A DNA stretch of 64,000 nt from Gigaspora rosea (GCA_003550325.1 QKWP01000006.1:834465-898464); one strand, 5' to 3'. Counted from the stretch's first letter, positions 25,101-36,375 are shown. The notes: a model not told the origin generated them from the sequence alone. Made by a program: numbers and translations.

Positions 25101-25704
25101 ATTGGGTAACGCTAACGGAATATATAATCTTGGAGTTTGCTATCAAAATGGAGTTGGAATTGACAAAGATAAAAATAAAGCGCTTATTTATTATCAAAAG
25201 TCTGCAGATATGGGACACATCAATGGAATATACAACCTTAATAATTATTATCAAAATGATACTAAAGTCGATATAAATCGTACTGACAATAACAGTGATT
25301 GCTGCCAAAATGTAATTAAAGAAGTAAAAGATGAATGTAAGACATTCATTTATTATCAAAAATTTGCTAATATGGGTTATGCTATCGGTATATATCATGT
25401 TGGTTATTGTTATCAAAGTGGAATTGGTGTTGAAAAAAATGAACATATGGCATTCATTTATTACCAAAAATCAGCTGATATGGGCTATGTTGATGGAATA
25501 ACCGGCGTTGCTTATTGTTACCAAAATGGAATTGGGATCAAAAAGGATGAATATAAAGCATTTACTCATTATCAAACATCGGCTGATATGGGTCATGCTA
25601 TCGGGATATTTAATCTTGGAGTTTGTTATCAAAATGGAATCGGAGTCGAAAAAGATGAACATATGGCTTCAATTTATTTTCAGAAATATTCAGCAGTAGT
25701 TTAA
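22186..25704 (+). CDS. Sel1-repeat protein, 31 tandem repeats
   Basis: A single uninterrupted reading frame encodes 1172 residues. After about 32 non-repeat residues (M1-D31), the whole protein is Sel1-like repeats. I count 31 units: 27 of exactly 36 residues, a partial first unit (to residue 68), a 45-residue unit (609-653), a 54-residue unit (1014-1067) and a short last one. Each unit has the Sel1 signature: G-x-Y-N-V-G-Y-C-Y near the start, G-I-G-V-E-K-D in the turn, then K-A-F-I-Y-Y-Q-K-S-A and G-H/N. Sel1 repeats are TPR-like alpha-hairpins that form solenoid scaffolds for protein complexes (yeast Hrd3 and Chs4 are known examples), so a scaffold or adaptor role is inferred. No signal peptide, membrane segment or catalytic domain is visible. 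The start is the first ATG after the in-frame TGA at 22075. An AATAAA at 25749-25754 could serve polyadenylation. Many relatives in Glomeromycota carry a kinase domain upstream, but none is seen here. Confidence 0.93.
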   Translation: MLNDKLIPDIHSRFLCQKQNDINDIDTGIADEMNKWGYNYQKGIGGVERDDHKAFIYYQISAAMGHSNGNYNLGNCYYYGIGVKKDDHKAFTYYQKSAEMSNINGTLNTGVCYHKGIGVEKDEYKAFIYYKKSADAGDVSGMYNVGYCYDRGIGVKKDENKAFIYYQKSAHLGHVGGINNVGYCYNEGIGVEKDENKAFIYYKQSADLGHAKGIYNVGYCYQNGIGVKKNVHKSFTYYKKSADMGHTVGTFNIGYCYQNGIGVNKDDQKAFLYYQKSANMGHIEGMFNVGECYYYGIGVKKDDQLAFTYYQKSSDRGNAKATFSVGVCYYKGIGIAKNDLKAFIYYKKSAELGSVYGTFNVGYCYDEGIGVKRDEQKAFVYYQKSADMGHQDGIVCVSYCYLHGIGVEKDESKAFDYYQKSANMNQATGLYNVGYCYQNGIGVQKDEYKAFIYYQKSAEKGHVIGTYYVGYCYRNGIGIGKDNNKAFIYYQKSAEMDHPDGTFSLANCYYYGIGTDKNDYNATIYYRKSSDLGHVEGAYNAGVFYSKGIGVKKDDCKAFIYYQKSANMGHPSGTYYVGYCYFYGIGIEKDENKAFIYYKKSAEMGHARGLYNVGYCYLHGIGVEKDEHKAISYYQKFADTQKPGNNTDIGYSDGLNKLGFCYLHGIGVEKDKRKAFIYYQISDQMGNANGTFNLGSCYLHGIGVEKDEYKAFIYYQKSCEMGHADGSNSLGICYQQGIGVNKNYYYAFFYYQKSANMGNINGIFNLGVCYQNGFGVEKDEQLAYVYYQKAADMGSAKGSYNVGVHYQHGIGTEKDERTAFIYYQQSADLGYAGGIYRVGYCYQNGIGVEKDENQAFIYYKKSAEMNHIDGINDVGYCYQNGIGVEKDEYKAFSYYQKSANMEHAGGLYNVGYFYQHGICVERDKQKAFIYYQKSAEMGNANGMNTVGYCYQNGIGVEKDESKAFYYYQKSAELGNANGIYNLGVCYQNGVGIDKDKNKALIYYQKSADMGHINGIYNLNNYYQNDTKVDINRTDNNSDCCQNVIKEVKDECKTFIYYQKFANMGYAIGIYHVGYCYQSGIGVEKNEHMAFIYYQKSADMGYVDGITGVAYCYQNGIGIKKDEYKAFTHYQTSADMGHAIGIFNLGVCYQNGIGVEKDEHMASIYFQKYSAVV

Positions 25705-26690
25705 AATTTTGTTGCTGCTATCGAAATACGTAGTTTTAATCTGATAGTAATAAATTTAACTTAACGTAGATAGTGCCCTGAACTATTGTTTGGGATTTTT
25801 TAATTTATTCGTTAATTTTTCATTACAAATTTCTGTTCAAACTATATTTATATAGTAAAAATACTAAAAACGCAAAATTCAAACAATAATTAATGTAAAT
25901 TACGAATATGTATTATAATAACCATTATTTTTTTTTGTAATTTAATAATAAAATAGTAATAAGAATCATTAAACTTAAATTATTGAATATTGTAAATACC
26001 TGTATTTGCGCGTAATATCGGGCCAGGCGTTAATTCGGATTTTGATTTTTTAAAAAATTTGGGTTTTTTGCTCAAAATAGCACCCATGCGCGTTCCGAAA
26101 TAACGCGCACCCATTTTTATTTAATTTAATGCTTTAAAATGTGATAAAAGATTCAAAATGCAAATGTTAAATTTAACTCAATCGTGACAAAAATAAAAAA
26201 TATTTATACTAGGAACATAGTACGAAGTACGTAAAGTATGGTTTACATTCGAGTTTTGTGTTCGTCACAAAATCTTGATTCTGATTGAATATAGATTGAA
26301 AGATTTTAGATCATACTATTAGAAATATCAAGTTTGGATCTAGGTATGCTTGATTGATGAGATGCCAATACTGGGCATCATCATCATAGAGGTGCAGGCG
26401 AATTATCCCTGGATTCTGCAGCAATACAGCAAGTTACGGTTGCGATTGCGCAGAAGTCATATGATCCCGTAATCAAAATTAGTACCAAAAATGTTATAAC
26501 TTACTGTAACTATTAATCAATGCCGTAACTTGCCGTAGCTAATTAATGATGTCATAGTGATAATACGATTAGCCTGTAGCTGATTAACTTAATAGCAAAT
26601 TTAGTTAAATATAAATAAACTTAGTTTTATTTGGTTTTTTTTTTGAATTGCTTTCATTAAAAATTTATTAAGTTACTATTAAAATAGTCA
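25705..26690. other. Downstream spacer with a hairpin
   Basis: AATAAA at 25749-25754. A perfect 8 bp stem with 7 base loop lies at 26087-26109 (TGCGCGTT...AACGCGCA) within a CG-rich patch. A stretch of about 50 codons open on + near 26367-26520 has balanced composition but no start and no recognised family. Confidence 0.4.
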
Positions 26691-26692
26691 CA

Positions 26693-27350
26693 GTAGACCT
26701 GCGAGTCAGTAGCATAAGTGGTTACACCCCCAAACGCAAGCTGCCAGTTCAAGCCCTACTGGAGGACAAGAAAAAACTATATGAGGCCATGAGACGGATG
26801 AGCTCGAACCGGGATGCTAGGACCACAGTTGGAAAATCTTAACTACAAATAGTGCATTGTTTGTAGCACTACAAAATTTCTCAGCAGATCTCAGCTAAAG
26901 ACAAAATGAATATCTCTGGTGGAAATCCGGTCACAAAATTTGAATACCTCTGGTGAAATTCTGGTCAAACATGAATACCTTTGGCGAAATTCCAGTCAAA
27001 TATGAATACCTCTGGTGTAATTCCAGTTAAATACTTGGACAGTCCTGGTTAAATTCTCCAGTAGTAAATGGGTCAGCTAATTAATAACCGGTTGGGAAAA
27101 TAGATAGGATCCTTACTATAAATGTAAAAATGTATATGTAACATGTATAAATGAGGCACCGTCTAGGGGGTCATGTGTGTTAGGGAACTGCAGACTTGAG
27201 AACAAGGTTCTATACTGTGGGCTAGGGACCCAGGCCGTCATATGACGGATTTGATACACATGGGGTACATTAGTTCAGGGACATAAATAATATAACTAAT
27301 AAATGAGCACCAACAGTGCCCTAGCGATAATGCTAGTAAATTAAAAAAAA
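26693..27350 (+). mobile_element. tRNA-derived retroposon, GC-richer, poly(A) end
   Basis: The head (about 26700-26770) contains an A-box-like AGCATAAGTGGTTA and a B-box-like AGTTCAAGCCC, 38 bases apart. The body is clearly richer in G and C than its surroundings and ends in AAATTAAAAAAAAA at 27340. No clear target duplication was seen. It contains the tandem repeat at 26906-27055. Confidence 0.55.
26906..27055 (+). repeat. Degenerate 33 bp tandem repeat, four to five units
   Basis: Units vary around TGAATACCTCTGGTGAAATT and CCAGTCAAA. Confidence 0.75.
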
Positions 27351-28910
27351 ATAGACATGGTATACAATATGAGTTACAACATGTTATAAAGTTTGACCCA
27401 AATCACAGATTTCAATTTACTACATTTTTAATCAACCCATTATGGCTAGTTATAACTGAGTTTCAATATGGCACATTCCAATAAACCAAGTTTCACCTGC
27501 ACCACTACTAATGATGCAAGCTGTTGTTAATTTGGTATTATCATAGCACCAGTGCACCTTATTTTGAATATTAGTACAGAATTTCAAAAAAATCATATTA
27601 TGACTCAAAATAGGGTGCATGCGCATTTCAAATAGTATGCAGGAGTTCAAAATAACATGCAGGAGGCATTATTATAAGCAAATATAGTATTGTATTATTT
27701 TAAACTTTTTAACCATTTGAATTCATTAAGTTATATATATATGTGTTCATCTGTGTCCCTATTAACCTGAATCCAAATATCAGAGATCACTTAACAGAAA
27801 TTTTGTATGTATAAGGATTAATAATGCAAATCAAAAGTTGAAAAATCAATTAGTTGATCAAATTGGTAACTAATAATTCCATTTTATAAATCAACTTAAT
27901 CAATTAGAAGGAAACTAAATAAGTTATACAAAAATCATTCATTGTTTAAGCTAGACATATTGGATAAGCATATTATTGGTCAAATTGTGGCTGATAATTT
28001 CTGATTTCTTCATAGCAGAAATTGCATTATTATGTGACCTTTGGCCATGTTTTAAAAACAGTATTCTAGTAAATAATCAATTATTATCCACAACAAGATC
28101 AATAACAAGTACATATCAAAGATCTTTTTATCAACCTTTTGTGAATTCTAAATAGTGCTGCAATGAAATACAAACTGACACAATTGGATACAGTACTCAA
28201 AATCTATTTAATAAATGGAATTAAAATAAAATTTAAACATTATTATTGCAGTTTGCATAATTTTGTGACTCCTATCATTAACATTTATGTTTAAATGAAT
28301 GTGTTTGCAATCACGATTGCTAAATTAGCCAATTTATAATAAGTGTCAAGTATAGGTTTATGATAAATTAGCCAGCCGCTTTAGCATCACGATCGCAATC
28401 ACAACTATTTAATAATAAAAAAATTAATTATAGGGGTCACAAAATTATACAAACAATGATAAATCAATTAAAAAATATAATTTTTTTTAAAAATAACTCA
28501 AATTCAAGAATATTCATTTATCAGTTAATTATTGATCAAATATAAAAGATTCAAAAAAAAACAGTTCTGATTTCTGATTTCTTAAACATTTTTTTAGGTT
28601 TTTAGATTGAATATTCATAATTTTGTAATATATTTGACTGAACCTTTTTGCAAAAGTAGAAGTTGTAGATTTATGATTTTATAACATATTTTGTTTAGTA
28701 ACTTTTGTAGAAATATAATTTTGAATTTATTATTTTGTAAAGAGATTGAGTATTTTTAAATTTTGTTGTTTCTTTTTAGCCAGATAAATTTACTATTGCA
28801 TTATGATTAAAAAGTAATTTAAGGGTTGTACCAAATTTAATCTTATAAGGATTACTAAATGATACTAGCAAATTAATTTGTTTATACTAAAATTTCATTA
28901 AGTTTTATTA
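27351..28910. other. AT-rich spacer, nothing recognised
   Basis: A 66-codon frame on the minus strand (27450-27650) has no recognisable features. No RNA gene or paired repeat seen. Confidence 0.5.
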
Positions 28911-28975
28911 TTCTCACTCAGATTTCATATTAAACACTCTTTTTATTAGAGATTATAAAGATACATAATAGGAGT
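28911..28975 (+). repeat. Dispersed repeat, copy 1 of 3
   Basis: CAGATTTCATATTAAACACT, CTTTTTATTAGAGATTATAA and AGATACATAAT recur at 29701-29762 and 41868-41932. The latter two copies also share about 150 bp upstream (CAATCATATG, ATATAAGCC, CCTAGTGTG, ATGCATAG), so a longer element is involved. Confidence 0.7.
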
Positions 28976-29137
28976 AGTTCTCTATTCCTCTTCTACTATT
29001 ATATACTGTGCTCATAACATCACATAACAACTCTACGTATACTGTGCTTACAACAACTCTATATGTATGTAAAATGCTATGTGATGAAGCATAATTGAGA
29101 ATCACTAACACTAAGGTATAGTGCATCTCTATTTTTT

Positions 29138-29390
29138 AGTCAAGCCCACGCTTATAGTACGGCACATTCAAGTTATTATATACAATATCAAATTTTTTAT
29201 TTTTTTTATAATAGCAAGTTTAAGCCTATGCTATAGTGCAGCACATACAACTCAGTTCACATGACAATATCAACAAGTTCGAGCCTATACTATAGTACAG
29301 CGTATTCAATTCAGTTCACATGACAACATCAAATGAGTTCAAGGCCACGCTATAGTGCAGCTATTCAACTTATTACATATAACAATAGGC
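29138..29390 (+). repeat. About 62 bp tandem repeat, four units
   Basis: Each unit contains AAGYYYACGCTATAGTGCAG, CAYATTCAACTCAGTTCACA and TGACAATATCAA with moderate divergence. Confidence 0.8.
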
Positions 29391-29559
29391 AGGATGCTAG
29401 GTGCTAGGTGCAATGAATAAGAGAGGGTAGAAGAGATGTGAGCCAGGTTATAATCGGGCACTAAAGAGAACAAGTGACAAAACAAGTAAAGAAAGAAAGC
29501 ACTGAGATTTACTCTTTACTCTTACATGTATCTTTATAATCTCTGTATATCAAAAACAA

Positions 29560-29765
29560 TTATATGCATCTATAATTTCTATTGCATACAATCATATGCT
29601 ATTACCTTTTCATATAAGCCTCAATTTCATATAAGCCACAAATCAGGTTATTCTCACAATAATAACTCTAGTGTGACTATTATCAATGCATAGGGCTATT
29701 ATTCTTACTCAAATTTTATATTAAATACTCTCTTTATTAGAGATTATAAAGATACATAATAAGAG
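29560..29765 (+). repeat. Dispersed repeat, copy 2 of 3, target of a retroposon
   Basis: Copy of the 28.9/41.7 kb repeat. The retroposon 29766-30775 is inserted at its 3' end and duplicated AAAGATACATAATAAGAG. Confidence 0.7.
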
Positions 29766-30775
29766 TGTGGTGACTTAGGGAAATTGGTAAGTTGTCACCC
29801 CTCAAGTGGCAGATCTAGGGTTCAAATTCCACTGACGACGCTTTGAAAAATCGATCTGTGTTCTGGTAACTGTTTCCTGTCGATCGGTTTGGTACATTAC
29901 ATGTAGTCCTTGGTTACCATCTTGATGGGAGCTTTCAGGCGAAGTTGTGTTTGCATGACACAAACAAATCCAAGAAACTGAGGAAACAGAAACCTATTTG
30001 GCAAGACCCGAGTAAGGAGGTAGCAAAGATCTTTGATGGTGCTACCAAAACTGGAATATTGGACCAGAGCTGAAGTACCAGACGTCGACCTCAGGGACAA
30101 GGTCTACCAACCTGGTCGCTGAATCAGGTACCAGAGGAAAAGGACCTATGTTATAGAAGTAGGTACTAGGGTGAGAAAAACCATAGTGGCACCTAATGCC
30201 GAGTAGATCAACCCTTTCGGGCCAACTGGATTGGAAGTTTGGAAAAACTGGGAAAAGACCGGTAGGAAAGTGATGGTGGGTAGCAGAGTCGGAGCAAACC
30301 TTATAAGAGCAGAAGTAGGTAATGGTAGCGGTTGCAGGGTATCCTCTGACTGCAAGTTGTTTGCCTTGGTGAATGCGTAAATTACCGAAGAGTAGGTGAA
30401 TACCTGGTGGGACAGGTACTGCTCTACCAAGTTTCCTGTTAAGGATAAGCTGAATTGTACCTTCGGGTATAATAAGGAGTCCTAAGGGCTCTTACGAAAA
30501 GAGACCCGAGTAGTTGGACTGACCGCATAGGTAATGCAAACATCCGGTGAATCTGTTGAAAGTCTAGATAGGAAACTGAAGATCAGAGGGTTTAAATAGG
30601 CAATTCTCGTAGTTGGGTTGCAGGTATGGCATCTAGTGTAGAACCTTTGGACGGACCACTTAAATTAGACATCAAAAGTGTACGTGTGGCTAGTTGTACT
30701 CTCATCCATGTAGAATCCAGATGCATAAACAGAATAAAGTATATGCTACAAAACAGGCACTTTGAAAAAAAAATT
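29766..30775 (+). mobile_element. Long tRNA-derived retroposon (SINE-like), complete
   Basis: The head GTGGTGACTTAGGG...GGGTTCAAATTCCACTG carries a tRNA A box (about 29771-29789) and B box (29818-29830), with a CTCAAGT anticodon-loop-like segment as in leucine tRNA. The body is GC-richer. The tail is GAAAAAAAAATT. Direct repeats of 18 bp with one mismatch, AAAGATACATAATAAGAG (29748-29765) and AAAGATACATAATGAGAG (30776-30793), flank it, proving retroposition. At about 1.0 kb it is long for a SINE. No long frame on + is visible, and the minus-strand frames of 67-127 codons (29897-30975) have no recognised product. Confidence 0.82.
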
Positions 30776-30793
30776 AAAGATACATAATGAGAG

Positions 30794-31330
30794 ACAAACA
30801 GAGGATCAATTTGGATCACAGAGAGAAAAATAGTGAAAAAGCCAGGGAGAGATTCTAAAGCCATTTTTGCTAGAGAAGAAGTCAGGAGATGTTTAAACCT
30901 ATCCTTCCAAAGTAAAAAACAGGAAAGCATTCTAACTCTATTCTTGCTAAAGTAAGAAACCAGGAAAACAACCAAATCTTCTTTTCTTTCCTTATTCTTC
31001 TTATTTTTTTTCCCAAAAAACTTTTAAATCTATTCTTTCTGTTTAGTCAAAACCAGTCTAAGGTACCTCATCACCGGTTATGGGTAGCCACCCACTGATA
31101 CTCATTATAGAAAGTGTTAGCCCAGTCTCTATTGCATCTGCTACACCCCTAAATGTATGTTATGACAAATTACTTACCCTCTAGCTTATAGCATTTACTG
31201 CACCTGTTGTCATAAACTTCTCTTAAGGGAGCTTCCAGAAATCAGCTGAAGTATCAGGTGTAATTCCGGCCAAAATTTCATAATTCCGGCCAAAGTGCAA
31301 AATTATTTTTGACCAAAATTATAGATTTAT
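30794..31330. other. Spacer after the retroposon, nothing recognised
   Basis: Somewhat purine-rich, with no paired repeat. The segment TATCAGGTGTAATTCCGGCC near 31250 resembles words of the 33 bp repeat at 26.9 kb. Confidence 0.4.
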
Positions 31331-31339
31331 TAATAATAT

Positions 31340-33115
31340 TTAATAATTAATAACTTTTGATCTACTGGACCAAATTTGATGATCCAACTACCAAAATGAT
31401 CCTCTTAACGAGAGGATTCTAGCGAGACCAAAATTGCTAAAATCCAATTACAGGATCCTGTGATCAGAATAGATTTGTGTTACTATAAAAGTTCTATAAT
31501 TTATTAAATAATTATAACCCATTTATAGTAACACAAATTTACTTCGATCTTAGGTTCCTGTGATTGGAATTTAACGATTTTGGACTTGTTAGAATCCTCT
31601 CATTGAAAGGATCATTTTGGTAGTAAAATCATCGAAATCAGCCCAGTAGATCAGAAGTTCTTTACTGAAAGTATAAAAAAATTAAAAATATTATGATTAT
31701 ATATCTATTATGTTTTTATTATATTTTAAAAAACATAATAATTACTAGTTATAAGTTAATAATAATAATATAAATAATATATATTAAAACTGTTTTAGTA
31801 ATATTAATAAAAACATTTTTAAAACATTATTAAACTAAATAAATTTCATATTTATAGTATAATATAAATATTTATAATATAAATATATTATATTATAATA
31901 TATTTTATAATATTAAATATAATATAAATAAAACAAATCAATAATATAATGATTTAGACAAATGTGTTTACCCAAAATCTTGCAAAAAAGATTTTTTGTT
32001 AAAATACGAAGAATGGTTTCATAAGCAAAATTACGAGATATAAGCATTTTTTAAAAATAATTTTGGTTTAAAAAATATTTTTAAAAAACTTATTTTAATA
32101 TATTTTTAAAATATAATAATAATGTTTTTATAATATTTTTAATAATATTAAAATAATGTTTTAAAAATATTTTAAAAAAATTATTTAAATTTTTTTTTAA
32201 AATATAATAATAATATTTTTACAATATTTTTAATAATGTATTAAAAACATTTTTAAAAGTTTATTTTAAGTTATTTTTAAATAATAATAATAATGTTTTT
32301 ATAATAATTTTGATAATATTAAAATAATGTTTTAAAAACATTTTTAAAAAGCTTATTTTAAACTATTTTTAAAATATAATAATAATGTTTTTATAATATT
32401 TTTAATAATATTAAAATAATGTTTTAAAAACATTTTTAAAAAGTTTATTTTAAACTATTTTTAAAATATAGCAATAATGTTTTTATAATATTTTTAATAA
32501 TATTAAAATAATATTTTAAAATATTTTTAAACAATTTATTTTAAACTATTTTTAAAATATAATAATAATGTTTTTATAATAATTTTATAATATTTTTGAA
32601 ACAGATTTAAATTTTTATTTTATTTTTAAAATTTTTATTATATTATTAATATATTATAAAAACATTATTAAAATATTTTTTTTATATAAAAGCATATTTA
32701 TTATATTTTCAAAATATTATTATTTTATTATAAAAACATATATACTTTTTTTTAAAGTTATTAACAATTAAATATTAAAATTTAATTGTTAATAACTTCT
32801 GATCTACTGGGCCAATTTCGATGATTTTACTACCAAAATGATCCTCTCAATGAGAGGATTTTAACAAGCACAAAATTGTTATAATCCAATCACAGGTTCC
32901 TAAGATCAAATAAATTTGTATTACTATAAATAGGGTTATAATTATTTAATAAATTATAGAACTTTTATAGTAACACAAATCTATTCTAATCACAGGATCC
33001 TGTAATTGGGTTTTAAAAATTTTGGGCTCGCTAGAATCCTCTCGTTGAGAGGATAATTTTGGTAGTTGAATCATCAAATTTGGTTCAATAGATCAAAAGT
33101 AATTTACTATTAAAT
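31340..33115. mobile_element. Large foldback element, about 1.8 kb
   Basis: Left block 31340-31670 and right block 32770-33115 are inverted copies, and each block is itself an imperfect palindrome around AATTATTTAATAAATTATA-type sequence. All four arms carry the module GATCTACTGG...ATGATTTTACTACCAAAATGATCCTCTC...GAGAGGATT. The interior is an AT-only tandem repeat. Confidence 0.75.
32060..32600. repeat. About 100 bp A/T-only tandem repeat, five to six units
   Basis: Units contain AATAATGTTTTTATAATATT, TTTAATAATATTAAAATAAT and GTTTTAAAAACATTTTTAAA. Confidence 0.8.
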
Positions 33116-33479
33116 ATTATATTTAACTTTTTAATAATTGTAAAATCTGATTGGCTAATTAGGGTATCATGTGTGGGTGTGTGGGGGTAGGCTCATAGTA
33201 AACAAAAATTAGCTGAGTTCCCAAAGCTCCCTAACTTGGAGACAGTTGATCCTTTTTTTTTTTCTTAAATTATCTTATTCTTTCAAAATAGTCAGTTCTC
33301 ATAGGATTTACTGTCCCATTGTTATGCGATCTTCCATTATACTTGAGAACACAGATCTTTATTCTTCCTTATTTCTTAGAGAAGTGCAGAAAATTACGTA
33401 ATTAGAGTTTACATAGATCATACTCACTCTTCTCTAGTGATAGGACTATTAACTAATCAAATTTAACCTTTTATAATAT

Positions 33480-34540
33480 TTAAAAAAAATCAAATGTCTT
33501 TAACTCCACGATCGATAAAAGTCGCTACATAGTAAAGTCTAAATTTTACTAAGTAAATAATTAAAATCAGTTAAGTAAACTTATTCAGCAGATCAAAATA
33601 TACTTACTACAAAATTTTTATCCCTTAATATGCAGGCATATTTGCTTGCGAAAATTTTAAAATTTTAAATTTTTTAAATAAAACCTTAAATATTAATTTT
33701 AGCTATATACTTTTTAAGTAAAAAATATAATATTAGTTCTGTTTTATCAACTTTATTATAAAATATTTTTAAAATTATTAAAAACTTTGGTGTAATAAAA
33801 GTTTAAAGTTTTTGTTTTGGAACTTTTACTATAGAAATTTTTCTTTAGGTTTTCTCAAATTTTATATGTTCCTGTCTATAAAAAAAATTTTCACTCCTAA
33901 TACAAGTTTTAATTTTTACAAGTAAATCATATAAAGTCAAATAATGAAAGTTGTTATCCTTTATATAAACTACAATATTGTATTAGAAACTATAGTTTTA
34001 AAACCAATATTTAAAGAATTCACCAAGATATTGTAAAATATTTTTTTTTGGTTAGAAAATTTCTTTAAAATTTAATATTTTCAGCTTATAAACAACATAA
34101 ACTTTTTGTCTTATAATATAAATTTAAATAATTCAAAAATATAATCCTTGTTATTAAATATTATAATACCAAATTTTATTTAAATATTTTAAATGATTAA
34201 AAAAATAGATCAGAGGTATATTTATAGTAATTATACAGGCAAATTTGCCTGCGATGTAGTAAAAACTAAGGAATAAGAATTGGAGAACTTTTATTAATTG
34301 ACTTTTGATTTTTATGTTCAACAAAAAAATTAAAATTGTTTAAAAAAATATATTAGATGAACATAAAAATCAAAGTTAAATAATAATAAATTTTTCAATT
34401 TTAATAAAATTTCAGAGTATATGCATTTTGATTTGCTGAATAAGTTTACTTAATCAATTTTAATCAATTAACTTAGTAGAATTTAGACTTTACTATATAG
34501 CAACTATTTGCGATTAACTAAAAATCTATTTTACTTCAAT
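33480..34540. mobile_element. Truncated inverted-repeat element with nested insertion
   Basis: Outer parts (33510-33610 and 34260-34540) match the interior of the MITE at 36376-36903: GTCGCTACATAGTAAAGTCT, CTTATTCAGCAGATCAAAAT, TTAGACTTTACTATATAGCA. The centre 33615-34255 is extra and bounded by GCAGGCATATTTGCTTGC and CAGGCAAATTTGCCTGCG, so a second element is nested. Part of the insert (ATACAAGTTTTAATTTTTAC) recurs at 52260. Confidence 0.6.
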
Positions 34541-34559
34541 ATTATTAGCTACTTATACT

Positions 34560-36140
34560 ATATATATATTTAAGACATGATATTTGGGGATCCCACATTA
34601 TGTGATTTTCTGCACTTCTCTTATTTATATTTGTATATATATATTTTTTCAAGATACCTAGGATTTGTTCCATTTTTTTTCATGAGAAAGTCATTTGCAA
34701 CGAGAATAAAATATGGCCAATACTTAAAACATTATAATGGAAGGCCACGAAATACAAGCTCAAAGAATAAGCTAAGCTTGTGGAAAAGAACAAGAACTTA
34801 GAACTAGCTATATTGTATCACCTCTCACTATTGAGTATATTATGAAGTGCTTTGTTATTGTTTTAGTCTTGATAGTTGGTAGTTGTCTGTTCTATGGAGT
34901 TATTTGGGGTTTCGCCCTTGAGACTGTTCATATTAGTTTTTTTTTTATGGAGCAAGATAAAAATCAGATTTTTAATGTACTCATATCATATGAGAGCAGT
35001 AAATCAAGATACAGATAAGAAAGAAAAATGAGTCTATAGTATTACTTTTACTCAAAAAAAAAATTTTTTTTTGGACCTTTTACACAACTTAAAATAGAAT
35101 TTTGGATAGTACCATTTTTCAATAAAAAATAAAGCTATTATTACAACATTTTAGCTTAGTACCTGAATTGGGGTTTTCCTATCCAATAGAATTATATCAC
35201 CCAAAAAGTTCGTCAGTGCCTTTAACTTTCATAGCAACCACAACATTTGTCTGTTTAGCACATAAATTCAAGAATGTATCACAAGTAAAACTATTTTTTA
35301 CTTCTATGAAAAGCAGCTTAGTATTTTCCATAGAATATTTATTTGCTTTTTTATTAACCCCTGAAGCAATTTTAGCCACATGTATTTCTTAATAATAGTT
35401 AACAAATGGTTTAGTTGTTTGTGTTGGTAATTAATGTTACAGATTAAAATGAAATCATATTAAAATAAAACTGGTACCTCTTTTGCTCACCTTTAAAGCT
35501 TATAAAGCCCACATATACTCATTTATTAATAACTCTAACCCTAAACCCTAACCCTAATACTAAAAAAACCCCAAAAAATGTCCTCTAAAAAATTTTAAAA
35601 AATTTCATTTTAATCCAATTTTATTTTAATCTGTCACAATTAATAATAATAATTTTTAAATTTTTTTATAATGCAAGATAGAAGAATTTCTGATAATACC
35701 GGCTTATTTAGAAAAATTAACTGTATTTTTATATCTTTCCAAAAGATCATGAGCCCGATCTTTAGAATTAGTAGGTAAGTCAAGATTTTGGGCAATTCCC
35801 ATTTATAATATATTTTCAAATTTTTATTTCCTCTATTTGTAAATCATCTCGTCCAACAAGTAAAACTAATGCATTTTATAGAATCTTCAGATCTTATGTG
35901 AGTATTTTATTGTAATATTATTGCACTATTTTGTAATTCTTGAAGAATATTACTTTTGAAACTTTCTTAATAAACATGGGCAAGATGTAAATGGAACCAA
36001 TAAGCTTTGTTTCAATTAAATAAGCTTCAACATATTTAGCTAATTCTTCAGAAAAAATTCACAAGCAATAAACATGAGCTCAAAAATAAATAACGCATCG
36101 AGATTCTAATAAAATAACTCCTCTATAAATATATTTGATA
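34560..36140. other. Spacer with telomere-like tract and faint coding remnants
   Basis: CTAACCCTAAACCCTAACCC at 35535-35558 is a short telomere-like run. Minus-strand pieces such as G-I-A-Q-N-L-D-L-P-T-N-S-K-D-R (about 35750-35800) have protein-like composition in broken frames, but I cannot name a family. Confidence 0.35.
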
Positions 36141-36375
36141 ATAATACAGTCTTCCTTTTCTATAATCACCTCCTATATAATCACAACTCCTATATTGTCA
36201 CACAAAATTTTAATCCGTTTGACCTTTATATAATCACAATTAGCTTATAATCACTATCACATTATATATCATAAATAAAATATATACACATATATATTTT
36301 CCTTTCATATAATTACATTTAAAACAGATAATAAATAAAGAATATGTGGACACATGGTGAGTTGGGTGCATAGTA

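Noticed and set aside
22163..25699. Long open frames (60-223 codons) in the other five frames over the Sel1 gene
   Set aside because: They are strings of Ile/Leu/Val/Lys with a 36-residue period, produced by the 108-base repeat and its codon bias. The + frame at 22186 explains them all.
29771..29835. A functional leucine tRNA
   Set aside because: A and B boxes are present, but the acceptor stem does not close. The unit is followed by a retroposon body and flanked by a target duplication.
29897..30975. Minus-strand frames of 67, 94 and 127 codons
   Set aside because: They lie antisense in and just beyond the noncoding body of a tRNA-derived retroposon. No domain is recognisable and no similar frame exists in the second element at 37.2 kb.
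35535..35558. A true telomere
   Set aside because: Only about four TTAGGG-type units, inside unique AT-rich sequence that continues on both sides.
35660..36060. TFIIB-like cyclin-fold remnant on the minus strand
   Set aside because: A short resemblance (L-D-L-P-T-N-S-K-D-R) is not continued in any frame. Too weak to annotate as a gene.
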